Part shown: positions 46,953 through 58,506 of the stretch, in pieces
Position numbering within the stretch: the first letter of the stretch is position 1
Layout: the number at the start of each line of letters is the position of its first letter
DNA from: Rhypophila decipiens
Lineage: Eukaryota; Ascomycota; Sordariomycetes; Sordariales; Naviculisporaceae
Reading direction: 5' to 3'
NCBI GenBank assembly: GCA_033297075.1
Contig: MU858139.1
Span: 62,001-126,000, forward strand
DNA length: 64,000 nt
Translations under genes and position numbers: made by a program
The notes under the pieces: generated by a model
The model's database searches: none
What the model was told of the DNA's origin: nothing
What the model saw: only the letters and a program-made list of their open reading frames with translations

Positions 46953-48213
46953 TCACCGATCCCCATTTCCCCTGGTGCATGAGCTGCCCACGCACCTGCA
47001 CCATCGCCTGCGGTAATGCCGTAGACGGCGATGCCAATGCTGCTCCTGCGATCCCCCGATTGCGCTGCCAAAGTCTACCAGACGGTAGGAAGTCCTATCC
47101 AGTAATATTGTTCCCAACGCCCCTAGACTGCTGGGACTAGCAGGCTCCAGAGCTATCCGCGGATGGACCGGGCAACTTTTCTCAAACACGCCCCGTACCT
47201 TCTGGTCAAGTGCTCAGAGGACATCTTGGAGCAGTACATGATGGTTGGGCTCTTAAAGGCACATCAACATGATTCAGCCTTGGAACAAAAGCTTCGCAGG
47301 CGGCTCATTTCCCAACCATTATCGCGTCTCCGGATCGCGAGTATATGACTCGGTCAGGTGGAAAATAATAAATATCGACACAGATACAGTCAGCTTCATA
47401 TGTGCTGATTCGATTGGTGGGATTATTAACCCCCAGTTCGTCACTCTTACACCAGGACTCAATCTAGTCCATGCAAAGTCCCGCACTATTCAACATCAGG
47501 AGCTATTGCCTGTGCGAAGATTACTGGGCCGGATTTAATCGCCCCAACACCTGTGGAATAACTCGACGGGTCATCGAAAGTCCGAGGCTGTCAAGATAAC
47601 GTCCGAGAGATAAGAAGAAGAAGTAAGAGGTCGAGTAAACGGAGCCCATCTCGGCTACTTGGTCCCAAGGGATGAAGTGAGGGCGTGGGAGCAGGAGGTG
47701 ACAAGTGATTCCCATTTTACACCCCTGGGGCAAGAATCCGCGGTACACTGCGGATTCCCAACACGGTGATGCAGAGCAGGCGAGGCAGCATCTTTCTGCT
47801 AGCAAAAGAACTTCTAAAATGAGATTTCCACAAATCGTGAATCTGCTGGTATATACGATGAGCCCGAAGGGGAACACAACGCATTGAGGTGTTCGGGAGG
47901 GTTGTATAGTTGATGATATTGAGCTGAATAAGGATGGCAGAGATATAATCCAACAGAGCTCCTCGAGGGAAAAAAGCTCCGACCTCTGGAACAGTATCCT
48001 CAGGTTTCTAGCCATTTCGAGGAGGGAGAAGTTCAGTAATCCGAGTTTGTGGTTAAACGAGGTTGGGAATGCGTGGACGAGTCTGACATCATCTCGAAGC
48101 CCACCAGCGAGCGATGGCTTGTAACAGAGCAAAGGCGGAAACCTCGAGGTTCTCGAAACATAGCTCATGATGGTGGATTTGCATCTCTGGCTTATCTTCT
48201 TCATCTCCGTATT
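46953..48213. other. No supported gene
   Basis: Several open frames (minus 47521-48204 with 227 codons, plus 47269-47538) lack motifs, splice partners and start context. The long minus frame is rich in Leu/Ser/Phe without clear membrane periodicity and is treated as chance. Confidence 0.3.
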
Positions 48214-48498
48214 CTACACCTTCCGTTTCGTGTTCGTGTTCCTCGTGTTCCTCGTTGTAATTCTCGTCTTCTTTGTTTCGTCGGCCTTGCCTTTGTTTTC
48301 GTCTTCTCCGTCTTCTATGCTTGCCTTTTTCGTTTTCGTCTTCTTTGCTTTCTTCTTCGTCTCGTTCGTCTCGTTCGTCTCGTTCGTCTCGTTCGTCTCG
48401 TTCGTCTCGTTCGTCTCGTTCGTCTCGTTCGTCTCGTTCGTCTCGTTCGTCGCGTTCAGCTTCGGCTTATTCTTCTTTGTCTTCTTAGTCGTCTTCAT
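48214..48498 (-). CDS. Possible Lys-rich protein with (Thr-Asn-Glu)10 repeat
   Basis: The minus frame encodes a highly charged protein: a Lys/Thr-rich segment starting MKTTKKTKKNKPK, ten perfect Thr-Asn-Glu triplets, then KKKAKKTKTKKASIEDGEDE and a basic end. ATG at 48498 gives 94 residues. The frame is open further upstream (ESEYERDYKKKNNEADS) without an ATG, so an upstream exon is possible. The composition is far from random but is driven by simple sequence, so coding status is doubtful. Confidence 0.25.
   Translation of the reverse strand: MKTTKKTKKNKPKLNATNETNETNETNETNETNETNETNETNETNETKKKAKKTKTKKASIEDGEDENKGKADETKKTRITTRNTRNTNTKRKV
48361..48450. repeat. Minisatellite: ten perfect copies of a 9-bp unit
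   Basis: Ten uninterrupted copies of ctcgttcgt on the plus strand, flanked by one degraded copy (cgcgttcag). The unit length is a multiple of three and keeps all frames open. Confidence 0.98.
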
Positions 48499-50940
48499 TT
48501 TCGGCTTCTTTTCCTTCTCCGTCTCGTTGGTCTTAGTTCTCACTGAATCAGCCTCGTTGTTCTTCTTCTTATAGTCCCTCTCATACTCGGACTCCCAGTC
48601 ACTCTCAGTCCTTCCTCACTCTCTTCTATCTTCTGCTTTCTTTATAGAGCGATCGTTCGGCGATGAATGAAGGAAGTGGGGGCCGCTGTCATCGTTATAA
48701 ACTGTGATAGATGGGAAAACGTTCGCTGTCATATTCAGGTTGTTTACTTCGGTCTTCTTGTTGTCCCTGATTCTCTTCTTACAAGAGGTCAATTGGGCTT
48801 ATCCTCACGCCTAGGAGAGCCAGGACAGTAGCAAAGTTTTATTCCATGCTGAAATGATACACACAAGCTTGCAAATATGCCCTTTGATATTGTAGATGAG
48901 ATACCAATGAAAGAGCGTGTTTCCCCGCCCATGTGTCGAGAATTGGGAGCTCCGTGGTCCCGGCAGTGTAGGTTTTCAGATCGGTCTCTTCCAACCGCGA
49001 GCTGCCACTGCTGTTTGCTCCTGAGGGTGCATGGCTGCCCGAAGGCAGGAGCTGTCAGTTATAGAAGACAAAGGCACCTTTCTGGTCGCGACATGACGTC
49101 CCCTTCGAGGTTTGGGAAGCAGCAGTATGTTTGGGGTACCGGATCGGAGACTGTGCTACTTGAGATGTCCTTGTCGTTGCTGTACGTGATTGGATAGAGT
49201 GGCTTGGGGCGAAGGGTGGCTATGGTAGTCATTTATATCGGAAATCACCCAGGAGATAATAGGAGTGACCTTTGCGGGGATCGTCGAGTAGTCCTTGGTA
49301 GCATTGACAGCTGTGGTAGGGGCAGGAGCTGGCCGGGAAGCTGTAGCCATTGGGAGGGATCTGGCTGGTGGTGCCTCTCAGGCTCTCTTCGGCATATAAT
49401 ACCATGGACTAGTAGGCTATGTCTATCCATTCTTTGCTTACTATCCGAGTCGTCTTTGCGCCAGAGATAATTATTAACATATCCGAGCCTCTCTGGCCAT
49501 CCTCTGTGTTCCATCACGCTCGTGACTTCATGGTATATAAGGTCGGGGCAACGTCAATTCTCTGGAGCGCTAACCTGAGATCTTCGGGCATATGACCCAA
49601 ATACAAACTCCCTCCCTATAATCTGGCATCTGCGATTCTGAGTGTACTTCGAGTTATCCTCGGCGTTGTCCACGGCGAAAGGCAGTCGCCGCAAAACGAG
49701 GACCTCGGCCTGTCTTTCAGGACTGGTCATCCTGCTCGGGGCAGAAGATTGAGCAGGACTCGTATAGGAAAGAGATGACCGAATGTCTACAGTTGTCTCT
49801 GAAAGATATGAGGTCTGATACTGAATCTGTCTGTCAGCATGGGTTTCCAGAGCTTTACGTAGCCCTGCAGCAACTAACAGAGCTGATCGTATGATTCGTA
49901 TCCGGGGATGCTGGAAGGAGAGCAACGTGCTCATGGTCGCATGGAGTGACAACAGCAACGCCTTGTTGTTCGGAATCTAAGTTGAGTCGTTTCTTATGCT
50001 TGAGAGGTCTGGCGCATCTTCGAAAGGACTTCTACAGGGCGAGGGTGGACGAGGAGGTTGCGATTAAATTCGTACATATACGACCGCTCCGTCGGCTTTG
50101 AATCAGTGCCGCTATCTCCGTGGACTGGGAGTTTGGGACGGTCTGGAGGAAGTCCCCAAGGTTGCTATGAGGACCGGAGCCAATGTCCAGAAGAGCGAGT
50201 ACGCGGTTGCGATTCGAGTGATTCTGCGCGTAAAGTAGAGCTCGGAAGTGAGTCCTCCGTCAACATCCTCTGCTGCTTCTCTGATCGCACGAGCCGGGCC
50301 ACTCGGGTGAATCATAATGTGGCTGGGATCGTTGGGACGTGGATGCGACGTGGAGCGCGGATCGCCTCGAGATGGTGCAAGAAAAAGGACACAGGAACAG
50401 ACGCAAGGAAAAGCAATGAGAAGAAAAAAGATTTCAGTGTGCGTGGACGATGTGGATGTGCAATCATTTCAAATATGAGATAGGCACCCATCTGTCTTTC
50501 TGGTTCCGCTTTTGTTTGGGTCTGACGGTTGCCAGGTTGGTGATGGTTTCCTCTTTTTTGATTGAAAAGGGACAGGGTGTCCCATGAGAAGTCACGTGCC
50601 GCGAGACATCTGGTCGATTGAAGCTTGGCGACAGAAATGTGGGCCCGCTCACTTATAAGGCTATGATATGTCCACCACTTAGAGGTTTCACTGGATAGTT
50701 AGCCGATATGGGGGTGAATGTACTAGTAATACTAATTATTTGCACCAATTGCGCCAGCTCGTTCGCCATACTATTGTCTGCTTGTATTAACGAGCAGAGC
50801 AGAAACTAATAGTCCAGCACGCTAATCCTGCCACTCTGCCCCTGATCGATCCCCTTATGTAAATGAAGTAGGCCAAACACGCCGTGGCCTGCTCTCGGCC
50901 CTCCTCCCTGATGCATGAGATGAGGGACTTGATGCGACTC
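48499..50940. other. Intergenic, no supported gene
   Basis: About 2.4 kb downstream of the pseudogene copy. Frames at minus 49554-49958 and plus 50058-50483 are featureless and lie opposite other open frames. Confidence 0.3.
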
Positions 50941-52962
50941 TCAGTAATCGTCCTCGGAAATCTCGTCGCAAGGGTCAGGTCGATACATGACCCCAAAGGT
51001 CGCCTCGCCAGTATACCGCGCGTGGGATAGCAGCGCCTTGACAGCCAGGTGAGCCTGCCCTCGGTAAGCCGCGAATCGAATGTCGACAACCGCAAAGACG
51101 TCATCGCTGGGATGATTGATGATCCCATCGAGTTCCCATTCCAGCTTGCCGGTAAAGAAAGCCAGCAGACTATCCGAGTTCACCAAATGAGGCGGGTCCG
51201 TGAACCCTGATACAGCGAGTGCGGTCCGCAGGGGTATCCGTATCCTCTGGAGTCTTGAACCGATTTCGAACAACAAGAATCCAATGGCCTCGGACAAACA
51301 ACGGACCATTGACCTTGTACCTGGACCAAAAGCGGGCTGCACCGCGTCTGGTAAAAAATACCAATTTGGCCGCTGCGAGGCCATGCTCCTCGACTCCCTG
51401 TCTGCTGATGTGCAAAGCCCATATTCTCCCGCAATCTCGGATAGCTTCCGTAATCTCGTTTACCGCAACGTCTGCAGGGAGCCTGGACAACCAGAAAGCG
51501 CAGTTGTATTCGTCGGGGAGCTCAGGAACTGAATAGTGCTTCAAGATCCCAGGGTCTCCCTTATACTTGGGAGACATGTCGGTCTGCTTGGCCAACGAGC
51601 GTTCCTCTTCGGTCATCTCTCATTGCCACCCAGGGCCGTTAAGTGCCAAGCTTCTGGGGCTGAAGCCATAATCAAGGCGGCCGGACGGTTGGACATGGTT
51701 GTTCGCCGCCGGTAAAAGAGCAGTAACCGGCTGATTGGGTGGATTTTGGCCGTTACTTGACTGTTTGGTACCCTGCCACCGAGGGGCTGCTGACAAGTAA
51801 CCTGGTATCTAGAGTCGTCCGTTATACGTCAGTACTATGAGAAGAAAAATAGACGAGGATAAATAAATAACATAGAGGGTGTCTGTTAGTTAATATGCAG
51901 ATTGCTTGAAAGTGGCGGTTGAAGAAATAAAGACATAAAAGAATGAACTATGTCCATTTGGGTTATCCCATTTTAAAAAAGACGTACCCTTTGAGGTGAC
52001 GAGTTTGTGTTGTAGCCATGGGCTCTCTGGTATGTACGGGAAGCCTGATATTTCTGTTAGTTTCATAACCATAGTCGGTACTTTGATCGGGGGGTCATAA
52101 CTCACTGTATGTGCTGTCGGGTTCTGAATGCTCGTCTGTCTCCAATCTTGAGAGCTGGGTGCTCCAAGTGGCCTATTACTTGACCAGAAAGGATTCAAAG
52201 GCTGAGCGGCGTGCCCAGGGAAATTGCTGGAAGGATATGTTCCACTGTCGCTCGTCTGGTTGGAAGGCTGGACAACGGAGCTCGCAGAATAGAAGGTTGG
52301 CGCATTGGGACGTACTGGCGTGTTCGAAAGTTGATTTCCGAGCGACGGCGCTCCGTACTGGGTTGGCGGTTCATTGCCACTAGGCGTGTATCCAGATCGC
52401 TGGTGTAAAGCTCGACCCGACAGTCGGGGCAAAGGCTGTCCGATATTTCGAGGAACACGCGAATTGGGATATCTCGTAGATTGCCCTGCCTGGAGCTTGA
52501 GGGTGTCGTCGTCCATAGCCATGTAAGTGTGTTCGGTAAAGTCGAAAGTGGCATTGTGTCCGATATTCCGAGGAACACACGAACTAGGATATCTCGTAGA
52601 TTGCCCTCGGAAGGGATTTTCACGGCGCCCGGGTTCAGTATCGACGAACTGGTCACGGAGGAGATCTCGCTCCACAAAGACTGGTTAGAACCCGAGAGTA
52701 ACGCAGATGCAGATGACGAGGAAGCACCTACATCTTGAGAGGGGTGGAGGTCATCATGTGGAGGTTGCCGAGAGCTCGAGGGACTGGGGGTATTTGGTAT
52801 CGAATGTGGCTCAGGATCAGGTATTGCATCGCCTTCCAAGTCGACGGCTCGCAGTTTTGGACTGGGTGCGGAAGAGACAACAGTCTCCTCAAGGGGCGAA
52901 GTTGGCTTGGGCTTCGGGGAGTCGTCGGGAGCCACGATCCCAGATACCGCTTCGTTCTACAT
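50941..52962 (-). pseudogene. Array paralog B: disabled RRM-like family copy
   Basis: The family exon pattern is readable: 52962-52732, 52669-52106, 52053-51988 and 51808-50941, with phase-0 introns of 62, 52 and 179 nt. Three lesions disable it. The codon after ATG is TAG (52959-52957). TGA (51622-51620) stands where paralogs have Arg in the GPGFQR segment. One surplus base near 51190 shifts frame between RCIRVHGP and PHLVNSDSLL, making the last exon 868 nt. Either side of the shift the conserved module is intact: MSPKYKGDP, YNCAFWLSRLPADVAVNEI, AAKLVFFTRRGAARFW, VDIRFAAYRGQAHLAVKAL and YRPDPCDE. It is closest to paralog C, 671 bp upstream. Both stops are one C-to-T change from a sense codon. 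Confidence 0.8.
52437..52607 (-). repeat. Two 51-bp direct repeats 120 bp apart in paralog B
   Basis: Segments 52437-52487 and 52557-52607 differ at four positions, all transitions. They encode GQSTRYP(S/N)S(C/R)VPRNIG twice in the disordered N-terminal exon. Confidence 0.9.
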
Positions 52963-53633
52963 TTCGCACCGTCGGAGCTTCGAATGGTCTAACGAGGAGA
53001 AGTTTCGATCAGTTTCGAAAAGTTTGTGTTTGCAACAGCAATGCGTCTTTTTGACGAACGAGTCGCAAGTTAACCCCTCCAAAACTTCCCAGCTCTGTCG
53101 GTTCTTGGCGAAGAGGGGCTTGGCAAGGCTAGATGTGGGGCCGCGGAATGGGGCCGCGGAATGGGGCCACTTACAAGGTGGTGAGAAATCAGGGAGCGGC
53201 GGTATTTTGAGTGGACGACCTTTGAATGGAAAGAGCGGATGCTGGCAGCGACAACTTTCCATGGCGGTGGATCACATTGACTGCAAGTTATGAGTTTATA
53301 TAATGATTGAGGAGTTTGTGGACGAGTACAGACCGTCGGACATATAAAAGGGGCCTCTTGGCTCCTATTACAAGCAAAGAGGTTTGTTGTCACCGCATCT
53401 CGGTAGGATCACGTGGTTCATGTCATTTAGGTACTGTACCTATTGCAATAAGATAACCCAAGCCATGGAGACATGAGAGATTCGCGCTTCAGACAGACGG
53501 GTGTGAGCAAACGACAGCACTTAGTAGATGACATGTAATTAAGGGAAACATGTCAATTATACGTCTTCTGCACCGCGCTAACTAAACCAATAAGTCTAGA
53601 CAGATATTCATGTTCCTTCCATAGCCAAGCAAA
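52963..53633. other. Spacer between paralogs C and B
   Basis: Contains a short duplicated gggccgcggaat motif near 53140-53163 and no gene. It should include the former promoter of paralog B. Confidence 0.4.
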
Positions 53634-55156
53634 TCAGTCATCGTTAACCTCATCGCAAGGATCAGGACGATAGGTGACCTCGAAAGTAGGGTCTCGAGTG
53701 AGCTGGCCCTGGTTTTGGAGAGCCTGAACAGCCAGAGAAGCCTGGCCTCGGTAAGCAGCAAACCTGATCTCAACGATACACAAGTGCTCATCCCTACCGC
53801 CGATGACTTCATGTTCATCGACCTGGAACCTGATTCTTGACTCCAAGAACCGCAAAATCCGGTCGGGGTTGACCACCTGCGGTGTACCGATAACTCGGAT
53901 GCATCTCGTGTGATATGGAGGTCGCGACTGCTCGGCAAACCTTTGACGATTCCAATTAACACGGGCCGTCTTTCCTTGAACCACGAAAGCACCTGGTCTG
54001 ATTCCATAGCGGTCCCAAAATCTCGCCGCCCCCCGCCGCGTGAAGAACACCAGTTGGGCGGCCGCATCGCGCACGTCAACAACCCGCTCCGTACTTATGC
54101 GGACGCTCCAGATCTTACCACAGTCGCGGATGGCCCTCGTGATGTCATTGACAGTGACGTTTGGATCCAAGTGGGTGATCCAGAAGGCGCAGTTATCATT
54201 GTCAGGAACCGGAGTGCTGGAATGTCCGGGTCCACTGGGCCTGGCGGCGAGAGGGGTCGAGTGTTGGTAGGTTGAAGCGCTTGATCCCTGGCTCTGGGGC
54301 TGCCGCTGGTTCTGTGATTGGATTTGGGTGGTCGGCTGGACAGTGCCTTGTGTTCCAACAGCCGGTGGCAGAGGACTGGGCGCAAGCTGGGTAGCATTCG
54401 AGGATGGAAGTGGTCCATTATACTGCTGCCCTCGTGAAATATTTGTCAGCCCTTGAAACTAGACAGAAGAAAAGAAATCACAAGAAGGTTGAGTAGAGTC
54501 GGTGAGATAATAAGACGTAGTCTTTGAGCCACTTATTGAGAGATAAGGAAAAGGATACCAGGTTGAGAAACTGTGGCAAGGAATCGAAAATAATGTCTCT
54601 TACCAATGAATTACTCGTCAGATTAGGGCCATGTAGGATATTCTGGCTGTTCGCTCGCCGGTCTCCCTAGATGAAGATGTCAGCCCTAGTCGAATGAGAA
54701 ACGAAGATGAGAGTCATGCTCAGGGATCAAGGTGCTTACAATTATCCCCACTGGTAACCCACGTCCCACATTGTTTCGAGGCTGGGGCGAAGGAACTTGA
54801 GCTTGGGTTCCTGAGAAGGTGCTCTGATTTGCAGTCGAGGTGGACGAGGAAGTTCCAGATCCAGTTTCGAGAGGGGAACTCCGTGGCAGATGGTACCAGA
54901 GACCAGCATACGGGTCATGAGGCAAACTGGGTCCCTGAACTGACGGACGGCCGTATAGAGAATGATTACTCCTCGAGAGCTGGTTCATCTGCTGACGAAA
55001 TTGGTCCCGTTGATGACTTGGATGCGACGGTGGACCTGGCGCCGCATTCGGTGATGCGCGAGTGACGGTCGGCGATGGTGCAGACGCGGCGACGAGCTCC
55101 GCGAGGGTTGAGGGCTGCTCTGGGTCTTTGGAATTCTCGGAATCGCGGGATCCCAT
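53634..55156 (-). CDS. Array paralog C: two-module RRM-like protein
   Basis: Exons 55156-54740, 54666-54604 (only 63 nt) and 54458-53634, all phase 0, encode 434 residues. Exon 1 starts MGSRDSENSKDPEQPSTL and is Ser/Pro-rich. Exon 3 opens with a Gln/Pro-rich run and, unlike its sisters, lacks the MSPNYKGDP block. It enters the module directly at HSSTPVPDNDNCAFWITHLD (RNP2-like, about 238-257). Then come AIRDCGKIWSVRI, AAQLVFFTRRGAARFW (RNP1-like), and the second module TRCIRVIGTPQVVNPDRIL and VEIRFAAYRGQASLAVQAL. The C-terminus is YRPDPCDEVNDD. The last exon has no internal ATG before the module, so splicing is required. Intact. Role unknown; nucleic-acid binding is inference. Confidence 0.85.
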
Positions 55157-56714
55157 GACGGCGGCTGGATATTTTTGATCGACTAATGTGGTTGAGTCTG
55201 CCCCCTTGAGAACATAATACCAGAAGCCGGTGTAGGGGAGAAATCGAAATATAAGATTTGTGTGCGACAGTTGTGTGGAGAAGAGGGGGAAAAACAGGCA
55301 GGATGGATGGAAGGAATGGAAATGGAGGGGTAGAGCGAGGTTCCTCGGTCAAGGCTTAAGCTTCCAAAACGGCTGCGACGAAAAGAAAGCCTGGCCAGGG
55401 CGGTAACAGCAGTCGTCGCCGCGCCTCTATTGGTTCATTCAAGACTATATCGCCTTCCCATTCTCGGTCGACCTCTTGGTTGAACAGCACAGTCCAAAAT
55501 CACGGCCCTTTTCGCATTTTGATTTGCAACGAGGATGGTGTATTTGGATACGTCGCTGAGAACTGTTTGTCCAGCCAAATCCATGGGTCTTGAATTACGT
55601 AGATAGAGAATTGACGCGGTGAAAATTTGCCACAAATTTCAAGGTTTCGTCTGAGAAACTGTTTGAACTATGAGAATACTTAATTCCCTCTGTATAGAGA
55701 CACAATGTATAGAGACATTGGCTCCTGTGCACATAGAACCTGGAGGAGAATAGGCACTTGCTACCCTCTATCCCGCCGTTACTCAACAAACCTTTAAGGA
55801 ATGGGTTTAGCACTAACGTTATAATAGCATTAGAGAATGGGAAATCTCATCATAAGATAAACTGAGAATAGAAAATACGAAGCCACGCTAGTTTCATAAC
55901 GCTCTCGCTCGCTCACATTTATAGGTGCTGTTGAGCCTCATTTAGTTCATCCATTTATAGGATTAACGGTTAATATATGAAAATGATGTTCAAAGAAGAA
56001 GAAGATATTGGATAAAGCTGCTTCAACCATGCGATAGGGTTCAAGATATCACGAATACCGGGTGAGGTTGTCGCAAATGAACAGGTAATTCACAAAATTC
56101 ATACAGGTAAGCCATAATTAGGGGGAGCAGTGTTCATTTTGCCGCTAAGGATCTATAATAAGAAGTAAAGAAAGCGCCCAAGAAAGCCAAATGCTGGACA
56201 TTTAGTCATCAAAACGCCCAATACCATGCCAAATGACAATCATTCCATTCCATGCACAATTTCCCTTTTACCAGACCCAAATAATGAGAATGAGAGAGAA
56301 ACCCGCAAATAGGAAAACACCCAAACCCCGCCATATAGCTTACAGAAGAACAAAACCCTGACGAGGAAACGAACCACTACCCTTGGAGGGCCTGTCGTTT
56401 ATTTCCTTCGCCGGACCCAAAAAAGCGAACAGAAGAGATATAACCGCGCAAAAGAGGAAAAGAATCAAAGAGGGAAAAAAAATGAACTCTGCTCAAGACG
56501 TGTGGTCTGTAGCAACCAAAAGCCAAACCATGCCAAAGTTGATTAGCCATTCAGCCCAGTTGCTAACAATCCCGAAGGAGTCCTCCATAAGAAAGAGGAA
56601 GTCCAATCTTTCCTAGTGCATCCTTGATCGGAATAGGAACCGAACTACTATTGCGACTTGTGTTGAAAAGTCAGACTTGAGTTGACTGCAATGAGTCGTG
56701 ATGGCTTAGCATTT
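55157..56714. other. Spacer between paralogs D and C
   Basis: AT-richer than surrounding genes, with only short frames. No gene, tRNA or transposon ends recognised. Confidence 0.4.
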
Positions 56715-58506
56715 CTAAGCCGAGCCCACGCCGGGGAGGGATAGGTGCTCGGAGACAGGCAGCGGAGCGCAGGGGTCTCCGGAGTACTCAACCTGCACAC
56801 CGTTGTCGATGAAGATCGAGTCCATTGTCAGAGCTTTGTAAGCCAACGAGGCTTGTCCGCGATGGCTGGAGAAGTGGATAATGACCGCCTTTTGGCGGGG
56901 GTTCCAATAAACCACATCGAGCTCGTATGTCAAGCGAGCGCTGAGGTAGTTATCGAGAAAACGGAAGTCGATCAGGTGGTAGGGGCCGGTGATTCTCAGG
57001 CACCGACTGAAATGGTCAGGCAGTCCAGCCTGCTCTGCAACCTTGATTCGATTGTATCGAATCCTAGCTCTCCATCCTCGGACATACAAGGTCTGGCGGT
57101 CCATGTAGTCCCTGGCGAATCGCTGAGCCTCGCGCATCCCGAAGAACACGAGCTTGCAAGCAGCCCCCCGGATATGGGCTTCCTGCCTGTTGATGTGGAG
57201 GGCAAAGATTCTTCCGCAGTTGCGAATCGAGGCCGTGATCTCGGAAACCCGCACATCGGGCGGCAAATCGGTAATCCAAAAGCAGGTGTTCTCGTGCTCA
57301 GGAAGTGAGACGGCCGAATGGTTATGCAGATTGGAGGGATCCCCCATATAGTTGGGGGACATGCCAGACATTACTTGCATGCGCCGCTCGTTTTCAGTTG
57401 GGGCTCGCTGGAAGCCCGGTCCGAGGAGAGCCATAGTGGTGGGGACGAAAGGCCTGCTGGCAAGAGCATTTGAAGATGTTGGCTGAATAGCGTTCTGAAC
57501 CCCAAGGCTCTGGCCAGATTGGACTGCGGGTGAACGGACGTTGGAAATCCAAGCAAGCTGCTGGCCGGTGTTGGCGGAGGAAGGGGCCAACAATTGGTCG
57601 AGGCGTGTAACCTGCTGACCGTTGCCGGTGTTGGCGAAGGGAGGGGCCAACAATTGGTCAACGCGAGAAGCTTGCTGGCTGCTGCAAGTGTTGGCGAAAG
57701 AAGGGGCCAATAACTGGTCGACGGTGCGCCTCTGGATGGATATCTGTCCAGGGGGGCTGATGATGGGGTTAAAGGATGTCTCTGCATTACGATTGCTAGT
57801 GAAATGCTGGAATGAAGCATGGCTCTGGCCGGGCTGAATTGTGGGTGACTGGACGTTCGATACCCAAGCGCTCTGCTGGCTGCTGCCGGTGCTGGTGAAA
57901 GAAGAAGCCAGCGAATGGTCGACTCTGCGCTGATGAAAGGATGTGTGTCCAGGAGTGTTGATTGTGGCGTTATAGGATGCCTGAGGAGGAGTGTTTCTAG
58001 TCGAATGCCGGAATGAAGCAGTGCTAGACTCATTGGATCGGTTATTGGATGTCTAGTTTTGTCAGGTTAGTGTATACTGATTGAGTAGAAGGGAGGGTTA
58101 TAGTCAAAAGGATTGGAGACTCACCATATGGTCCAGCAAATCAGAGTTCATAGAAGTGGAATCATCAGACAGCGAACCAAAACGGTTGGAGACAGAGCGG
58201 CTGCCGGATGGCTGTGGAGATGCATGAGTGAGCTGAAGGCCAAAAGAACAACGATGAACGTCAAGAACTTACGAAAGAATTGCCAGAAGGCAGGTCAGGA
58301 CGATTGGCAGGGCTTGGATTCCATTCGCGCGAACCCGTCGACCAAGGGTTGGTGGCAGAGAAGGAAGCAGCCGCAGCGGCGGCAGGGCCAGGAGCGATGT
58401 TTGCCGACCTGACAAGTCTTGCTTGGACAGCTCGCGGGCTCGGAATTGAGTCTGCCAAAAGGTCCTCAAGCCACGAGAGCTCGTTGGGTCGAGAGTCACC
58501 GTTCAT
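56715..58506 (-). CDS. Array paralog D: two-module RRM-like protein with internal repeats
   Basis: Exons 58506-58273, 58211-58125 and 58052-56715 (phase 0; introns 61 and 72 nt) encode 552 residues, the longest member. Exon 1 starts MNGDSRPNELSWLEDLL. The N-terminal half is rich in Ser/Asn/Gln/Thr and carries about three consecutive DQLLAP(S/P)(F/S)ANT units plus a related first unit. The conserved part follows: MALLGPGFQRAPTENE, MSPNYMGDPSNLHNHS (338-353), NTCFWITDLPPDVRVSEI, SIRNCGRIFALHINRQ, AACKLVFFGMREAQRFARD, SRCLRITGPYHLIDF, VIIHFSSHRGQASLAYKAL and VEYSGDPCAPL. The final Asp of DPCD is Ala here, and a 15-residue Leu/Pro/Gly tail is added. Intact, same strand as its sisters. Confidence 0.87.
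57540..57735 (-). repeat. Tandem coding repeats of about 60 bp in paralog D
   Basis: The plus-strand phrase gttggcgaa(a/g)g(a/g)aggggccaa recurs at roughly 60-bp spacing (near 57574, 57634 and 57694). It encodes the DQLLAP...ANT units of the disordered half. Confidence 0.85.

Noticed and set aside
47521..48204. Minus frame of 227 codons
   Set aside because: No domain, no membrane periodicity, no splice partner; parts overlap open frames on the other strand.
56745..57308. Plus-strand frame of 187 codons opposite paralog D
   Set aside because: Same reason: antisense shadow of a conserved coding exon.
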